Shown here: positions 48,894 through 57,455 of the stretch, piece by piece | How positions within the stretch are numbered: the stretch's first letter is position 1 | Layout of the letters: the number at the start of each line of letters is the position of its first letter | Source: Paenibacillus sp. HB172176 | GTDB taxonomy: Bacteria; Bacillota; Bacilli; Paenibacillales; Paenibacillaceae | Length of the DNA stretch: 64,000 nt | Direction of reading: 5' to 3' | NCBI RefSeq assembly: GCF_011947265.1 | Contig: NZ_JAATHD010000010.1 | Coordinates: forward strand, 124,001 to 188,000 | Translations under genes and position numbers: made by a program | Notes under the pieces: model-generated | Seen by the model: only the letters and a program-made list of their open reading frames with translations | What the model was told of the DNA's origin: nothing | Databases searched by the model: none

Positions 48894-49021
48894 GCAGGGT
48901 TGAATGAAACGATGGCATGGCAAGGTAGAAAGAATTGGACGGAGCAAGGAAGGGCTGCATCATGTAAGGCGGCTCAGGACAGGACGAAACTTGCGCTGAA
49001 CGAGGCTGGGAGGGGTACAGT

Positions 49022-50557
49022 TTGCGTCAACAAATAAAGCGGTGGTTGGCTTTGCCTTTGGTGATGTTCCTGATTGGACTTAGCGCTTGCTCGGGCGGCA
49101 GCGGAGGGAACTCCGCCGATGCCAATTCCGCCGATTCGCCCGGCAAGGCCGTTTCGGCGCAATCCCGGCAGCCGCAGGCGCAAGGCGGCGGTGGCAGCGG
49201 AGTGCCGGTGCCGGATTGGTCGAAGGACGCCGTCATGTACGAGGTCAATGTGCGGCAATATACGAAGGAGGGCACGTTTGCGGCGTTCGCGGAGCATCTG
49301 CCCCGGTTGAAGGAGCTTGGCGTCGATATTCTATGGTTCATGCCGATCTATCCCATCTCGAAGACGAACCGCAACGGGGGACTTGGCTCCTACTATGCGG
49401 TTGATGATTACAAGGCGGTGAACGCGGAATTCGGCGCGTCGGAGGATTTCAAGGCGCTGGTGGATGAGGCGCATGAGATGGGCTTCAAGGTAATGCTCGA
49501 TTGGGTCGCCAATCATACGGGCTGGGATAATGCGTGGACGGCAAATGCCGGCTGGTACACCACGGACGAAGCGGGCAGCATCGTGATGCCGCCCGGAACC
49601 GATTGGGCGGATGTCGCGGATCTCAATTACGAGAATCAGGATATGCAGGCGGCGATGATCGACGCCATGACCTACTGGGTGAAGGAGTTCGACATCGACG
49701 GTTATCGCGCAGACTATGCGAGCGGCGTGCCGAAGGCGTTCTGGGAGGAGGCGCGTGTCGAGCTTGAGCAGGTGAAGCCGGTCTATATGCTGGCGGAGGA
49801 TGATCAGCAGATTGGCTTGCTTCAGCATGCGTTCAACAGCAATTATGGCTGGTCGCTCTATAATATGATGAATCGCATCGCGAAGGGGCATGGCAACGCG
49901 CTGCAGGTGAAGAGCTATGGCGAGCGCCTGGTGAAGAGCTACCCGGCAGGCACGTACCCGCTCAACTTCACGTCCAATCATGACGAGAATTCATGGACGG
50001 GCACGGTGCACGAGCGATTGGGCGAGGGCGTGAAGACGATGGCTGCGCTGAGCTTCCTCATGCCGGGCATGCCGCTGATCTATTCCGGTCAGGAAGCGGG
50101 GCTTGACAAGCGGCTGCTGTTCTTCGACAAGGATGAGATCAACTGGAGCGATCTCTCGATGCAGAGCTTCTATAAGCGCTTAATCGCTTTGAAGCATGAC
50201 AATCCGGCATTGTGGAACGGCTCCGCCGGCGGCGACTTCCACTCCCTTGAGACGGGTGATGATCGCTTGCTCGCCTTCGAGCGCACGAAGGACGGCAACA
50301 CGGTGATTGCGGTGCTCAATCTGTCGGGGGACAGCGTGACGAGCGAGGTCGCGATCGGCGAGGAGCTGGCGGGGGAGTATCACAGGTATGCGGACGGCGG
50401 AGCTCCCGGTGGAGCGGCTGGCAGCGATGGAGCCGTTGGCGGGGCGGGTAAGGAAATCGTGGGCTCCACACCGGATGAGTCGCTTGTTACGGTGGAAGGC
50501 GCACAATCTCTTGAGCTGGCTCCCTGGGAGTTTGAATGGTACACGATACAGAAGTAG
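49022..50557 (+). CDS. GH13 alpha-amylase family lipoprotein
   Basis: Surface-anchored glucan-active enzyme of family GH13, 511 residues. Start TTG 49022 with GGGAGGGG upstream; lipobox IGLSAC (Cys23). The four GH13 regions are visible: LDWVANHTG, DGYRADYA with nucleophile Asp231, YMLAEDD with acid/base Glu259, and FTSNHDEN with Asp321. A Gly-rich insert lies near the C-terminus (~460-480). Position after the importer suggests it trims extracellular alpha-glucans for uptake. Precise specificity (amylase, cyclomaltodextrinase or other) cannot be read. Confidence 0.93.
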   Translation: MRQQIKRWLALPLVMFLIGLSACSGGSGGNSADANSADSPGKAVSAQSRQPQAQGGGGSGVPVPDWSKDAVMYEVNVRQYTKEGTFAAFAEHLPRLKELGVDILWFMPIYPISKTNRNGGLGSYYAVDDYKAVNAEFGASEDFKALVDEAHEMGFKVMLDWVANHTGWDNAWTANAGWYTTDEAGSIVMPPGTDWADVADLNYENQDMQAAMIDAMTYWVKEFDIDGYRADYASGVPKAFWEEARVELEQVKPVYMLAEDDQQIGLLQHAFNSNYGWSLYNMMNRIAKGHGNALQVKSYGERLVKSYPAGTYPLNFTSNHDENSWTGTVHERLGEGVKTMAALSFLMPGMPLIYSGQEAGLDKRLLFFDKDEINWSDLSMQSFYKRLIALKHDNPALWNGSAGGDFHSLETGDDRLLAFERTKDGNTVIAVLNLSGDSVTSEVAIGEELAGEYHRYADGGAPGGAAGSDGAVGGAGKEIVGSTPDESLVTVEGAQSLELAPWEFEWYTIQK

Positions 50558-50581
50558 AGCCTGACCTGGCAATTGATCTGG

Positions 50582-50611
50582 AGCGGCAGCATGGATGTTC
50601 ATGCTGCCGCT
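50582..50611 (+). terminator. Probable terminator after the amylase gene
   Basis: Perfect 12-bp stem AGCGGCAGCATG/CATGCTGCCGCT with a 6-base loop. The following GTTTGCGTT is only weakly T-rich. The next 150 bases before the binding-protein gene show nothing else clear. Confidence 0.75.
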
Positions 50612-50762
50612 GTTTGCGTTGCATGTTGCAGTCTAAACGAAATAGATGGAGACAATTTGTTCGCAAGTTGATGAAGAGTTAGCCGCATTCTTGATGTACA
50701 TTGAGTAGGCGGTCCCATAGGCTTGACCGGCCGCAAGCTGAAATCAGGAAGGTGGCTAATCA

Positions 50763-52265
50763 ATGAAAAAATCGGGATGGATGATAGCGCTATGTCTACT
50801 GCTGCTTTGTCTTACCGCATGCAGTGGAAGCAATGGGAATGACGGCAATCACAAGGAGACAAACGGGCAAATGGAGAACGCGTCTGCTGCGGATGCAGAT
50901 CAGGACAGCGAGTCTTTGGGAGAAGAGTCGTCAATGGGGCAGCATAATACTAGTAAAAATGCGGAAAAAGCAACAATTGAATTGCCGACCGGGCCGGTCA
51001 AGCTTGTAATCGCCTCCTTTGAGCCCAGCGAACAGTTGAAGCTGGCGGTAGAAAAATACGAGCAGGCTCATCCGAATGTTACCATTGAGCTGCAAGCCGC
51101 TCAGACGGAATTCAAGGATCTCGATTCGCAGATTGCGAATATAGAGAAATATGTATCGACGACGAATACGGCGCTGCTGTCCGGCAAAGGCCCGGATCTG
51201 ATGGAGCTGGATCTGCTGCCGAAGGAGAAATATGTAGGACGGAGCCTGCTGGCCGATCTGAACGACTTTATGGATCGGGATGCGGATTTCGATCAGTCGG
51301 ACTATTTCGTTAATATATGGGAAAACTCGGAGCAGTCGGGCGGTTTGTATTTCATGCCGCTATCGTTCTATCCAGCTCAGCTAATCGGTGACGAAGCGGC
51401 GATTGAGCAAGCTGGCGGAGGCGTGAATGATGCAGACTGGACGTGGGAGGAGTTTGCCGATACGGCTACGCGGTTGATTCAGAACGGTACATATGATCAT
51501 GCTCTCGCCAGCGCGCCCGAATACATGCTGTCGGAGCGTGTAGGCGAACGCTACGCACAGTTCGTGAATGAAGGGAGTCGCCAGGCCGACTTCGATTCGC
51601 CTGCATTCGTTGCCTTAATGGAGCAGGTGAAGAAGCTGTTCGACGACGGCGTTATTCTCGATTTTACCAGGAGCAGCTCCGGAAGCAAAGGAGGATCGCG
51701 AGTCAGCGCTGCTAAAAGCAATGCCTATTTCCAGAGTGCGCAGGTGCCGTCTCCCATGGAATTTCTGTTAATGATGGACGGCTATGAGGGTCATGCCAAG
51801 GTGTATACGATACCGCATGCGAAGGATATGAGTCCCGGCGGCTACTTTGCGGCGAATGAGAGAATGGGCATCAATGCTGCTTCATCCGTCAAGGAACAGG
51901 CCTGGGATTTCGTGAAATTCCTGCTGTCCGAGCAAGGCGCGGCAGACCCCGATATTTCGCTGGGTAATACCGGGTTTCCAATCAGCAAGGTGGCTTATCA
52001 GAAGGAGATCCAGAAGCTGCGCGACGACGGTGAAGTGCCTGCGTTCAAGAACGGCCCCGCCGAAGCCGACGCCTTCAAGGTGGACGAGGAGAAGCTGGAC
52101 CTGCTCGATGCCATTGTCACATCGGCGGTGCATAGTATCGATCAGCCTTCTGAAATCAGCGATTTGATTACGGAAGAGAGCAAAGCTTTCTTCGCCGGAC
52201 AGAAATCGGCAGAGGCTGTCGCAAAGCTGATTCAGAACAAGGTAACAACCTATCTTAATGAATAA
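50763..52265 (+). CDS. ABC importer solute-binding lipoprotein
   Basis: Extracellular carbohydrate-type binding lipoprotein, 500 residues, lipobox CLTAC (Cys20), followed by a ~60-residue Asn/Glu/Ser-rich linker and a binding fold from about residue 75 (VKLVIASFEPSEQLKLAVEK). Ribosome site AGGAAGGTGG. Its end overlaps the first permease gene by 8 bp. Third binding protein of the window; ligand unknown. Confidence 0.9.
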   Translation: MKKSGWMIALCLLLLCLTACSGSNGNDGNHKETNGQMENASAADADQDSESLGEESSMGQHNTSKNAEKATIELPTGPVKLVIASFEPSEQLKLAVEKYEQAHPNVTIELQAAQTEFKDLDSQIANIEKYVSTTNTALLSGKGPDLMELDLLPKEKYVGRSLLADLNDFMDRDADFDQSDYFVNIWENSEQSGGLYFMPLSFYPAQLIGDEAAIEQAGGGVNDADWTWEEFADTATRLIQNGTYDHALASAPEYMLSERVGERYAQFVNEGSRQADFDSPAFVALMEQVKKLFDDGVILDFTRSSSGSKGGSRVSAAKSNAYFQSAQVPSPMEFLLMMDGYEGHAKVYTIPHAKDMSPGGYFAANERMGINAASSVKEQAWDFVKFLLSEQGAADPDISLGNTGFPISKVAYQKEIQKLRDDGEVPAFKNGPAEADAFKVDEEKLDLLDAIVTSAVHSIDQPSEISDLITEESKAFFAGQKSAEAVAKLIQNKVTTYLNE

Positions 52266-53139
52266 GAGGTGGCTGCGGCGGCTGCGCTTCGGCGACGGAG
52301 CCGCCGCTTTGCTGTTTCTGGCGCCGGGCGTTGCCGGATTTTTTCTCTTCTACTTGCTTCCGTTCGCAATGGGAGTTGGCTATTCGTTTACAGACCGGAC
52401 GATTGGCGGGAGTTTCATCGGGCTGGACAACTACAAGACGCTGATAGCGAGCGATTCGTTCCACAAGGCTGCCGCTAATACCCTCCTGTTCACGGGCATA
52501 AGCGTGCCGGTGCTCATGGCGTTGTCGCTTGGACTCGCCTTGCTGCTTAACAGGCCGTTGTTTTTGCGCAGAGGGCTGCAGACGGCCTTCGTGCTGCCGC
52601 TCGTCGTTCCAGTGGCTTCCGTTGTGATGATCTGGCAGATCTTCCTCGATTGGAACGGCACTTTGAACGCCTGGCTGCATGATTTGGGCTTCGGGCGAAT
52701 CGATTGGCTGCAATCCGATTGGTCGATGATTACGCTTGTTGCGATGTTCGTATGGAAAAATATCGGCTACGATATGATCCTCTTTCTTGCCGGTCTGTTG
52801 ACCATTCCTCCATCCTACTACGAGACGGCGCGAATCGAAGGGGCAGGCAGGCTGCGGCAATTTGCGCACATCACGCTGGTGTATCTGACACCGACCATGG
52901 TTTTTGTCATGCTCATCTCCATTATTAATTCGTTCAAAGTATTCAGGGAAACGTATTTGCTCGCTGGAGAATATCCCTACGATCGCATTTACATGATGCA
53001 GCATTACATGAACAATATGTTCTTCTCATTGGATATTCAGAAGCTGACCGCTGCGGCGACGCTTATGGCGGGATGCATCGCATTGTTCGTCTGTCTGCTG
53101 CTCGAGGCTGACAGAAGGTTTCGATCATGGATGGAATAA
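52258..53139 (+). CDS. Sugar ABC importer permease, MalF type
   Basis: Transmembrane subunit, 293 residues, six helices, with EAA loop ETARIEGAGRLRQFAHITLV. No ribosome site is visible before ATG 52258; translation is probably coupled to the overlapping binding-protein gene. It overlaps the next permease gene by 13 bp. Confidence 0.92.
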   Translation: MNKRWLRRLRFGDGAAALLFLAPGVAGFFLFYLLPFAMGVGYSFTDRTIGGSFIGLDNYKTLIASDSFHKAAANTLLFTGISVPVLMALSLGLALLLNRPLFLRRGLQTAFVLPLVVPVASVVMIWQIFLDWNGTLNAWLHDLGFGRIDWLQSDWSMITLVAMFVWKNIGYDMILFLAGLLTIPPSYYETARIEGAGRLRQFAHITLVYLTPTMVFVMLISIINSFKVFRETYLLAGEYPYDRIYMMQHYMNNMFFSLDIQKLTAAATLMAGCIALFVCLLLEADRRFRSWME

Positions 53140-54044
53140 CAGGCAGAGAGAAGGCGGGGGTGGCAGTGAAAAGATCAGGTTTCGCGATCAGACTTGCGTT
53201 AAGCGGGATGCTTGTCCTATTCGCCTTGGTCATGCTTGTGCCAATCGTACTAACCTTCACCAATTCGTTAATGACTGAAGGGGAGATCGAAGCCAATTAC
53301 GGCGTGCTTGGACAAATGCTTGATGTTACGACAGGCGGCAGGGATCAGTTCGTCAATCTGAAGCTGCTTCCCGATTGGCTGTCGCTGGGGCAATATGGAG
53401 AGGTGCTGCTCTTCAACTCGACGTTTCTGCGCATGTTCTGGAATTCCGCGTTCATGGTGGCGCCGATTATTGCGGGTCAGACCGTTATCGCGGCGTTATC
53501 CGCCTACGCCTTCGCCAGATTGTCTTTTCGGGGGAGGGACAGGCTGTTTCTCCTGTATCTCATCTCCATGCTGATGCCGTTTCAGGTCACGTTGGTGCCG
53601 AACTATATCATGAGCGACAAGCTGGGTCTGCTGAATACGGAGGGGGCTGTTATTTTGCCGGGCATTTTCAGCGCTTTCGGCGTGTTCATGCTGCGACAGT
53701 TCCTGCTTCCTATTCCGGGGGCTTACACGGAAGCGGCAAAAATCGACGGAGCGGGCCATTTCGTCATTTTCACACGTCTCATGCTGCCGCTTGTAATGCC
53801 GGGTCTGGCATCTTTGACCGTGTTGCTGTTCGTGGATTATTGGAATATGGTCGAGCAGCCGCTTATCTTCTTGCGGGATGCCGTTAAGCAGCCGTTGTCC
53901 CTGTACTTGGCTCATATTAATCAATCCGAGCGCGGAGTAGGCTTCGCAGCTTCGGTGCTGTATATGACGCCGATGATTCTGCTTTATTTGTATGCCGAAT
54001 CCTATTTCGTGCAAGGAGTTCAGCAGTCGGGAGTCAAGGGATAG
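53127..54044 (+). CDS. Sugar ABC importer permease, MalG type
   Basis: Second transmembrane subunit, ~305 residues, EAA loop EAAKIDGAGHFVIFTRLMLP and the family ending QGVQQSGVKG. ATG 53127 has AGAAGG 10 bases upstream; GTG 53166 with AAGGCGGGGG before it is an alternative that would remove 13 residues. No ATPase gene is linked. Confidence 0.92.
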   Translation: MDGITGREKAGVAVKRSGFAIRLALSGMLVLFALVMLVPIVLTFTNSLMTEGEIEANYGVLGQMLDVTTGGRDQFVNLKLLPDWLSLGQYGEVLLFNSTFLRMFWNSAFMVAPIIAGQTVIAALSAYAFARLSFRGRDRLFLLYLISMLMPFQVTLVPNYIMSDKLGLLNTEGAVILPGIFSAFGVFMLRQFLLPIPGAYTEAAKIDGAGHFVIFTRLMLPLVMPGLASLTVLLFVDYWNMVEQPLIFLRDAVKQPLSLYLAHINQSERGVGFAASVLYMTPMILLYLYAESYFVQGVQQSGVKG

Positions 54045-54098
54045 AGGGGATGCATTCATAGTCCCGCGTTTTAGAGCGATCAGGGGAGGGAGAATAAA

Positions 54099-55247
54099 GT
54101 GGAAAATGCGGCAATAGAGACGAATCTATCCTTGCGCAAGCGCCGTATTCGGCTGTTTGCGGGACTGTTCTTCGGGCTGCTCGCCGCGTTGACGCTGCTC
54201 GGCAATACGCTCGTCGCGCTTACCCTGCCCAAAGTCGCCGTACAGGCGGCCGAGTTCGGTTCCTTGCAGGTTTCGTACAACAGTACGACGCTTGTCCAAT
54301 CGGCAGAGGAGCTTAGTCTTCGTAATCCAGCCGGATGGAAGGTCAAGCAAGTACTAGCCAAGGAGGGTGACCGGGTTAGCAAAGGTGGAGTGCTCGTTAC
54401 TTATGCCGATGACAGCGCGCGTTTGCAAATCGAGGTGCAGCAGGCGGCGCTGCAAAAGCTGCAAGTGCAGCTGGAGTTATTGCAGAAGCAGTATATTCTG
54501 AATGTGCATAACGGAGATGAATCCGCGGCAGCCGAAACCCGAGCCGCTATAGAAAGCGCGAACAGTGACATCTCTCTCCAGCAAGCGCAGATTCAAGGCA
54601 TGCAGAAGGCTTTGCAGGAAAACGGACGGCTGGTCGCTCCGGTCGATGGCATCGTCAAGGAAGTGCATGCGCTCGAAGGCGCGGCCGGGGTGTCGGACGG
54701 ACCGGATATACTGCTTGTCAACAGCGAACGCGGGTACCGAATCGAGCTGAAGCCTCCAGCTGCGCTGGCATCGTCGCTGCGGATAGGAGACAAGCTTGAG
54801 GTGAGCGTGGAACGCGCGGATGGCGAGGATAATGTGAAAGTGGAAGGCGAGGTTGCGAATATCGAACGTGAATCCTTCGGGTCCGAATCCAGCGGCGGAG
54901 AAGAAGCTGTGTCGGCGGCTGAATATCGGGTTATCGTCAAGCTGTTCGATGATGCAATTCGCGAAGGGGAAGCGGTCAGCGTGCATATGGAGCTGACAAT
55001 CTTGGATGAGGATACGATGTTAGTGCCGAGCTCTGCCGTTCGCGTGGACAACTCCGGCTACTATGTTCTCGTTATCGAGGAGCGTAAGGGGCCGCTCGGA
55101 AATACGAAGCACGCCTCTCGCAGAGCGATTGCTGTCAAAGGGTCCAGTAATGGCATGTCCGCCGTCACAGGAAGCCTCTTCGAAGGCGATTCCGTCATTG
55201 TGGAGAGCGAAGAGCCTCTGTCGACAGGCGAGAGAGTGCGAAGCTAG
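54099..55247 (+). CDS. HlyD-like membrane adaptor protein in an import operon
   Basis: Membrane-fusion-like protein, 382 residues: an N-terminal helix (~15-45), a lipoyl-like half-motif (VKQVLAKEGDRVSKGGVLVTY), a coiled coil (~115-170), the second lipoyl-like half (GRLVAPVDGIVKEVHALEG) and a beta-barrel-like region ending with EGDSVIVESEEPLSTGE. Start GTG 54099 with GGGGAGGGAG upstream. It lies 54 bp after a sugar permease gene with no terminator between, yet adaptors of this type normally serve exporters; no exporter gene is adjacent. It may shape or link the importer at the cell surface, or belong to an export ABC elsewhere. Confidence 0.85.
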   Translation: MENAAIETNLSLRKRRIRLFAGLFFGLLAALTLLGNTLVALTLPKVAVQAAEFGSLQVSYNSTTLVQSAEELSLRNPAGWKVKQVLAKEGDRVSKGGVLVTYADDSARLQIEVQQAALQKLQVQLELLQKQYILNVHNGDESAAAETRAAIESANSDISLQQAQIQGMQKALQENGRLVAPVDGIVKEVHALEGAAGVSDGPDILLVNSERGYRIELKPPAALASSLRIGDKLEVSVERADGEDNVKVEGEVANIERESFGSESSGGEEAVSAAEYRVIVKLFDDAIREGEAVSVHMELTILDEDTMLVPSSAVRVDNSGYYVLVIEERKGPLGNTKHASRRAIAVKGSSNGMSAVTGSLFEGDSVIVESEEPLSTGERVRS

Positions 55248-55351
55248 CGACGGGAAGCCTACTCCGACATGTAGATTATTTGAAACATTCTTCCAAGCTC
55301 TCTCGTCTATCAATCAACGAAAGCGTTGAATCAGGGGAAGGGGGAATTGCG

Positions 55352-56599
55352 TTGAATACGAAAATAATATCACTCATCATCACCGGTCTGATTGCGGCGT
55401 TGCTGCTGCCTGCATGTGGATCGAATTCGGAAGAAGCAATGAATTTGCAGGAGCGGAGCCATGCGGCCGAGAGTCTCGACTCTCGCATTGTGCAGGCGGA
55501 GAATGCTTTCGGCTTGCAGCTTCATCGACAGTTGACCGAGCTTGGAGACGGCGGCAACGTTATATTGTCGCCATATAGCATTTCGACGGCGCTGGCCATG
55601 ACTTGGAATGGAAGCGCGGGAGCAACCGCAAGCGAAATGGCCGATGTGCTCGGTTGGAATGGAATGGACGTGGAACAGATCAACGAGGGTAACAAGCAGC
55701 TTGCGAAGCTGCTATCCGGTTCGGCTGACGGCATCGAGCTCCAAACTGCGAATTCGCTCTGGTATCGCGAAGGAATTGCGATGAAGAAGTCATTCCTGGA
55801 AATGAGTCAAAACGTATATAGAGCGAAGGTAACTGAATTGGATTTAAGCGGGGACGACGCCCTGGACAGAATCAACAACTGGGTTAGGGAACAAACTCAG
55901 CACAAAATCGACAGCATCATCGACAATCCGATTGATCCCAGCACTGTTGCTATATTGGTAAATGCCGTTTATTTCAATGGGACGTGGAAGCTTAAGTTCT
56001 CGGAGGATGCTACGAAAGAGGAAGATTTCACGCTTGAGGACGGCAGTGTAGAGAAAGTACCGATGATGAAGCAAAACGGACAATTTCCTTATCTGGAGGG
56101 CGACACCTGGCAAGCTGTTCGGCTGCCATACGGAGACGGCAGGCTTGATATGCTCGTGGTGCTGCCAAAGCCGGAATCTTCGCTCGACGAGCTGCAGACA
56201 GAGCTTTGGGCGGATCCGTCACCTTGGCAGCAAGCCTTCCCGAAAGCTCTGGTCGAGCTTGGTCTTCCGCGCTTTAAGGTTAAAAATACGATGCTGCTTA
56301 ACGATGCGCTGGAGCAGCTCGGGATGAAGAAGGCCTTTGATCGCGAAGCTGCCGATTTCTCCGGAATGGCTGATGTTCGCCCGCTGTTTATTGGCGCTGT
56401 GAAGCATAAGACATATATTGACGTGAACGAGGAAGGCACGGAAGCGGCGGCGGTTACAAGTGTCGAAATGGTCGGTACATCTGCTCCGGCAACCTCGGCG
56501 ACGATGGTGGTCAATCGTCCGTTCTTCTTCGCGATCGAGGACGCGCAGACGCATGCGTGGCTGTTCCTCGGATCGGTGACGAATCCGCTGGAAGAGTAG
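55352..56599 (+). CDS. Lipoprotein serpin (serine protease inhibitor)
   Basis: Bacterial serpin, 415 residues, a suicide inhibitor of serine or cysteine proteases. TTG 55352 is chosen because AAGGGGG lies 7-8 bases upstream and the reading then starts with a signal peptide with lipobox LLPAC (Cys22). Landmarks are NVILSPYSISTALAMTWNGS, NAVYFNGTWKLKF, the hinge EEGTEAAAVT and NRPFFFAIEDA. By alignment to the standard hinge, the scissile bond falls near Thr-Ser in VGTSAP, which is approximate. Predicted on the outer membrane face, possibly protecting against host, competitor or own proteases. Confidence 0.94.
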   Translation: MNTKIISLIITGLIAALLLPACGSNSEEAMNLQERSHAAESLDSRIVQAENAFGLQLHRQLTELGDGGNVILSPYSISTALAMTWNGSAGATASEMADVLGWNGMDVEQINEGNKQLAKLLSGSADGIELQTANSLWYREGIAMKKSFLEMSQNVYRAKVTELDLSGDDALDRINNWVREQTQHKIDSIIDNPIDPSTVAILVNAVYFNGTWKLKFSEDATKEEDFTLEDGSVEKVPMMKQNGQFPYLEGDTWQAVRLPYGDGRLDMLVVLPKPESSLDELQTELWADPSPWQQAFPKALVELGLPRFKVKNTMLLNDALEQLGMKKAFDREAADFSGMADVRPLFIGAVKHKTYIDVNEEGTEAAAVTSVEMVGTSAPATSATMVVNRPFFFAIEDAQTHAWLFLGSVTNPLEE

Positions 56600-56711
56600 A
56601 CGGCAAAATGTTCTCAGCTATGTCTCATTAGCAGGAATTTTGTAGAAGTTTCCCGCTTTACATGCGAACGTTTGTTTGCTAATATGAATATGCGAGTCAT
56701 TGATGTCTTCA

Positions 56712-56739
56712 TTGATGAGACGTGGTACAATGATACTAT
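56712..56739 (+). promoter_or_regulatory. Possible promoter for the coiled-coil repeat gene
   Basis: TTGATG (56712-56717), 16-base spacer, TACTAT (56734-56739). A start downstream of this excludes the longer in-frame reading from 56672. Weak match. Confidence 0.35.
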
Positions 56740-56761
56740 TCTACTAACGGGGGTCATTCCA

Positions 56762-57274
56762 GTGTCCGAACAGCTTAATCGTATTGAGTCATTATTAGTA
56801 GGCTTCATCGACCAGACGAATCAGAAATTCGACATCATTGATCATCGTTTGAATGCAATGGACCAGCGCTTCGAGCGCATTGAAGATCGTTTAGATGGAA
56901 TTGATACGCGGCTAGATGGAATGGATCGCCGTTTTGATGCGATTGATACGCGACTAGATGGAATGGATCGCCGTTTTGATGCGATTGATACGCGACTAGA
57001 TGGAATGGATCGCCGTTTTGATGCGATTGATACACGGCTAGATGGAATGGATGGTCGCTTCGATCAAATTCAAACACAGCTGGACCGAATCGAACAATCG
57101 CAGAACGATGATCTGATTGTTATGTTACGACTAACAAATTCTAAAATCGATGAAGTGAAGGATCTTGCTGAACATACATTCAAGGAACAAGCTCTTATGA
57201 AGTTCGAGTTGGACAAGTTGAAGCCCATATACCATAATCAGGCGAATCATATGCTGTTGAAAGAGACAGAATAG
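56762..57274 (+). CDS. Coiled-coil protein with 14-residue repeats
   Basis: A 170-residue soluble protein of unknown function. Start GTG 56762, with GGGGGT 8 bases upstream. Residues ~30-105 are heptad-rich coiled coil with four 14-residue units of the type IDTRLDGMDRRFDA, encoded by a near-perfect 42-bp DNA repeat. A second helical region follows (NSKIDEVKDLAEHTFKEQ). Similar short coiled-coil proteins with I-x-x-R-L-D-x-M/I-D-x-R-F repeats occur in Bacilli without a known role. Stand-alone unit with its own terminator. Confidence 0.8.
   Translation: MSEQLNRIESLLVGFIDQTNQKFDIIDHRLNAMDQRFERIEDRLDGIDTRLDGMDRRFDAIDTRLDGMDRRFDAIDTRLDGMDRRFDAIDTRLDGMDGRFDQIQTQLDRIEQSQNDDLIVMLRLTNSKIDEVKDLAEHTFKEQALMKFELDKLKPIYHNQANHMLLKETE
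56900..57067 (+). repeat. 42-bp tandem repeat (four units) inside the coiled-coil gene
   Basis: Units at 56900-56941, 56942-56983, 56984-57025 and 57026-57067. Units 2 and 3 are identical, unit 1 differs by one base, unit 4 is diverged at its 3' end. Each unit encodes two heptads, so copy-number change keeps both frame and coiled-coil register. The near identity points to recent expansion. Confidence 0.95.
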
Positions 57275-57302
57275 CGAACTGAAGCAATTCTTTATACAAT
57301 AG

Positions 57303-57338
57303 AAGCCCTCGCGCTGGATTAAGCGCCGGGGCTTTTTT
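57303..57338 (+). terminator. Rho-independent terminator after the coiled-coil gene
   Basis: Stem AAGCCC..CGCT/AGCG..GGGCTT with an internal mismatch, followed by six T. Confidence 0.9.
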
Positions 57339-57401
57339 GCGTTTATAGGAAAACTCTCATATTCATCTCTATCTCTTTTCCCAATGCAAAGTAATTTGTC
57401 A

Positions 57402-57430
57402 TTGCTGGTACAGGCATTATGAACTATAAT
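57402..57430 (+). promoter_or_regulatory. Candidate promoter of the SPFH/zinc-ribbon operon
   Basis: TTGCTG (57402-57407), 17-base spacer and perfect TATAAT (57425-57430), 26-47 bases before the possible start codons. Confidence 0.65.
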
Positions 57431-57455
57431 AGCTAGGTAAATTATAGTAGTTTAG

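Noticed and set aside
55315..55328. Catabolite-response-like palindrome CAACG-AAAG-CGTTG upstream of the serpin gene
   Set aside because: Matches the cre consensus at the centre only, failing at the outer TG and CA positions; no sugar gene follows it.
56900..57067. Short tandem repeats considered as a CRISPR array
   Set aside because: Units are contiguous without spacers and lie in frame inside a coiled-coil gene.
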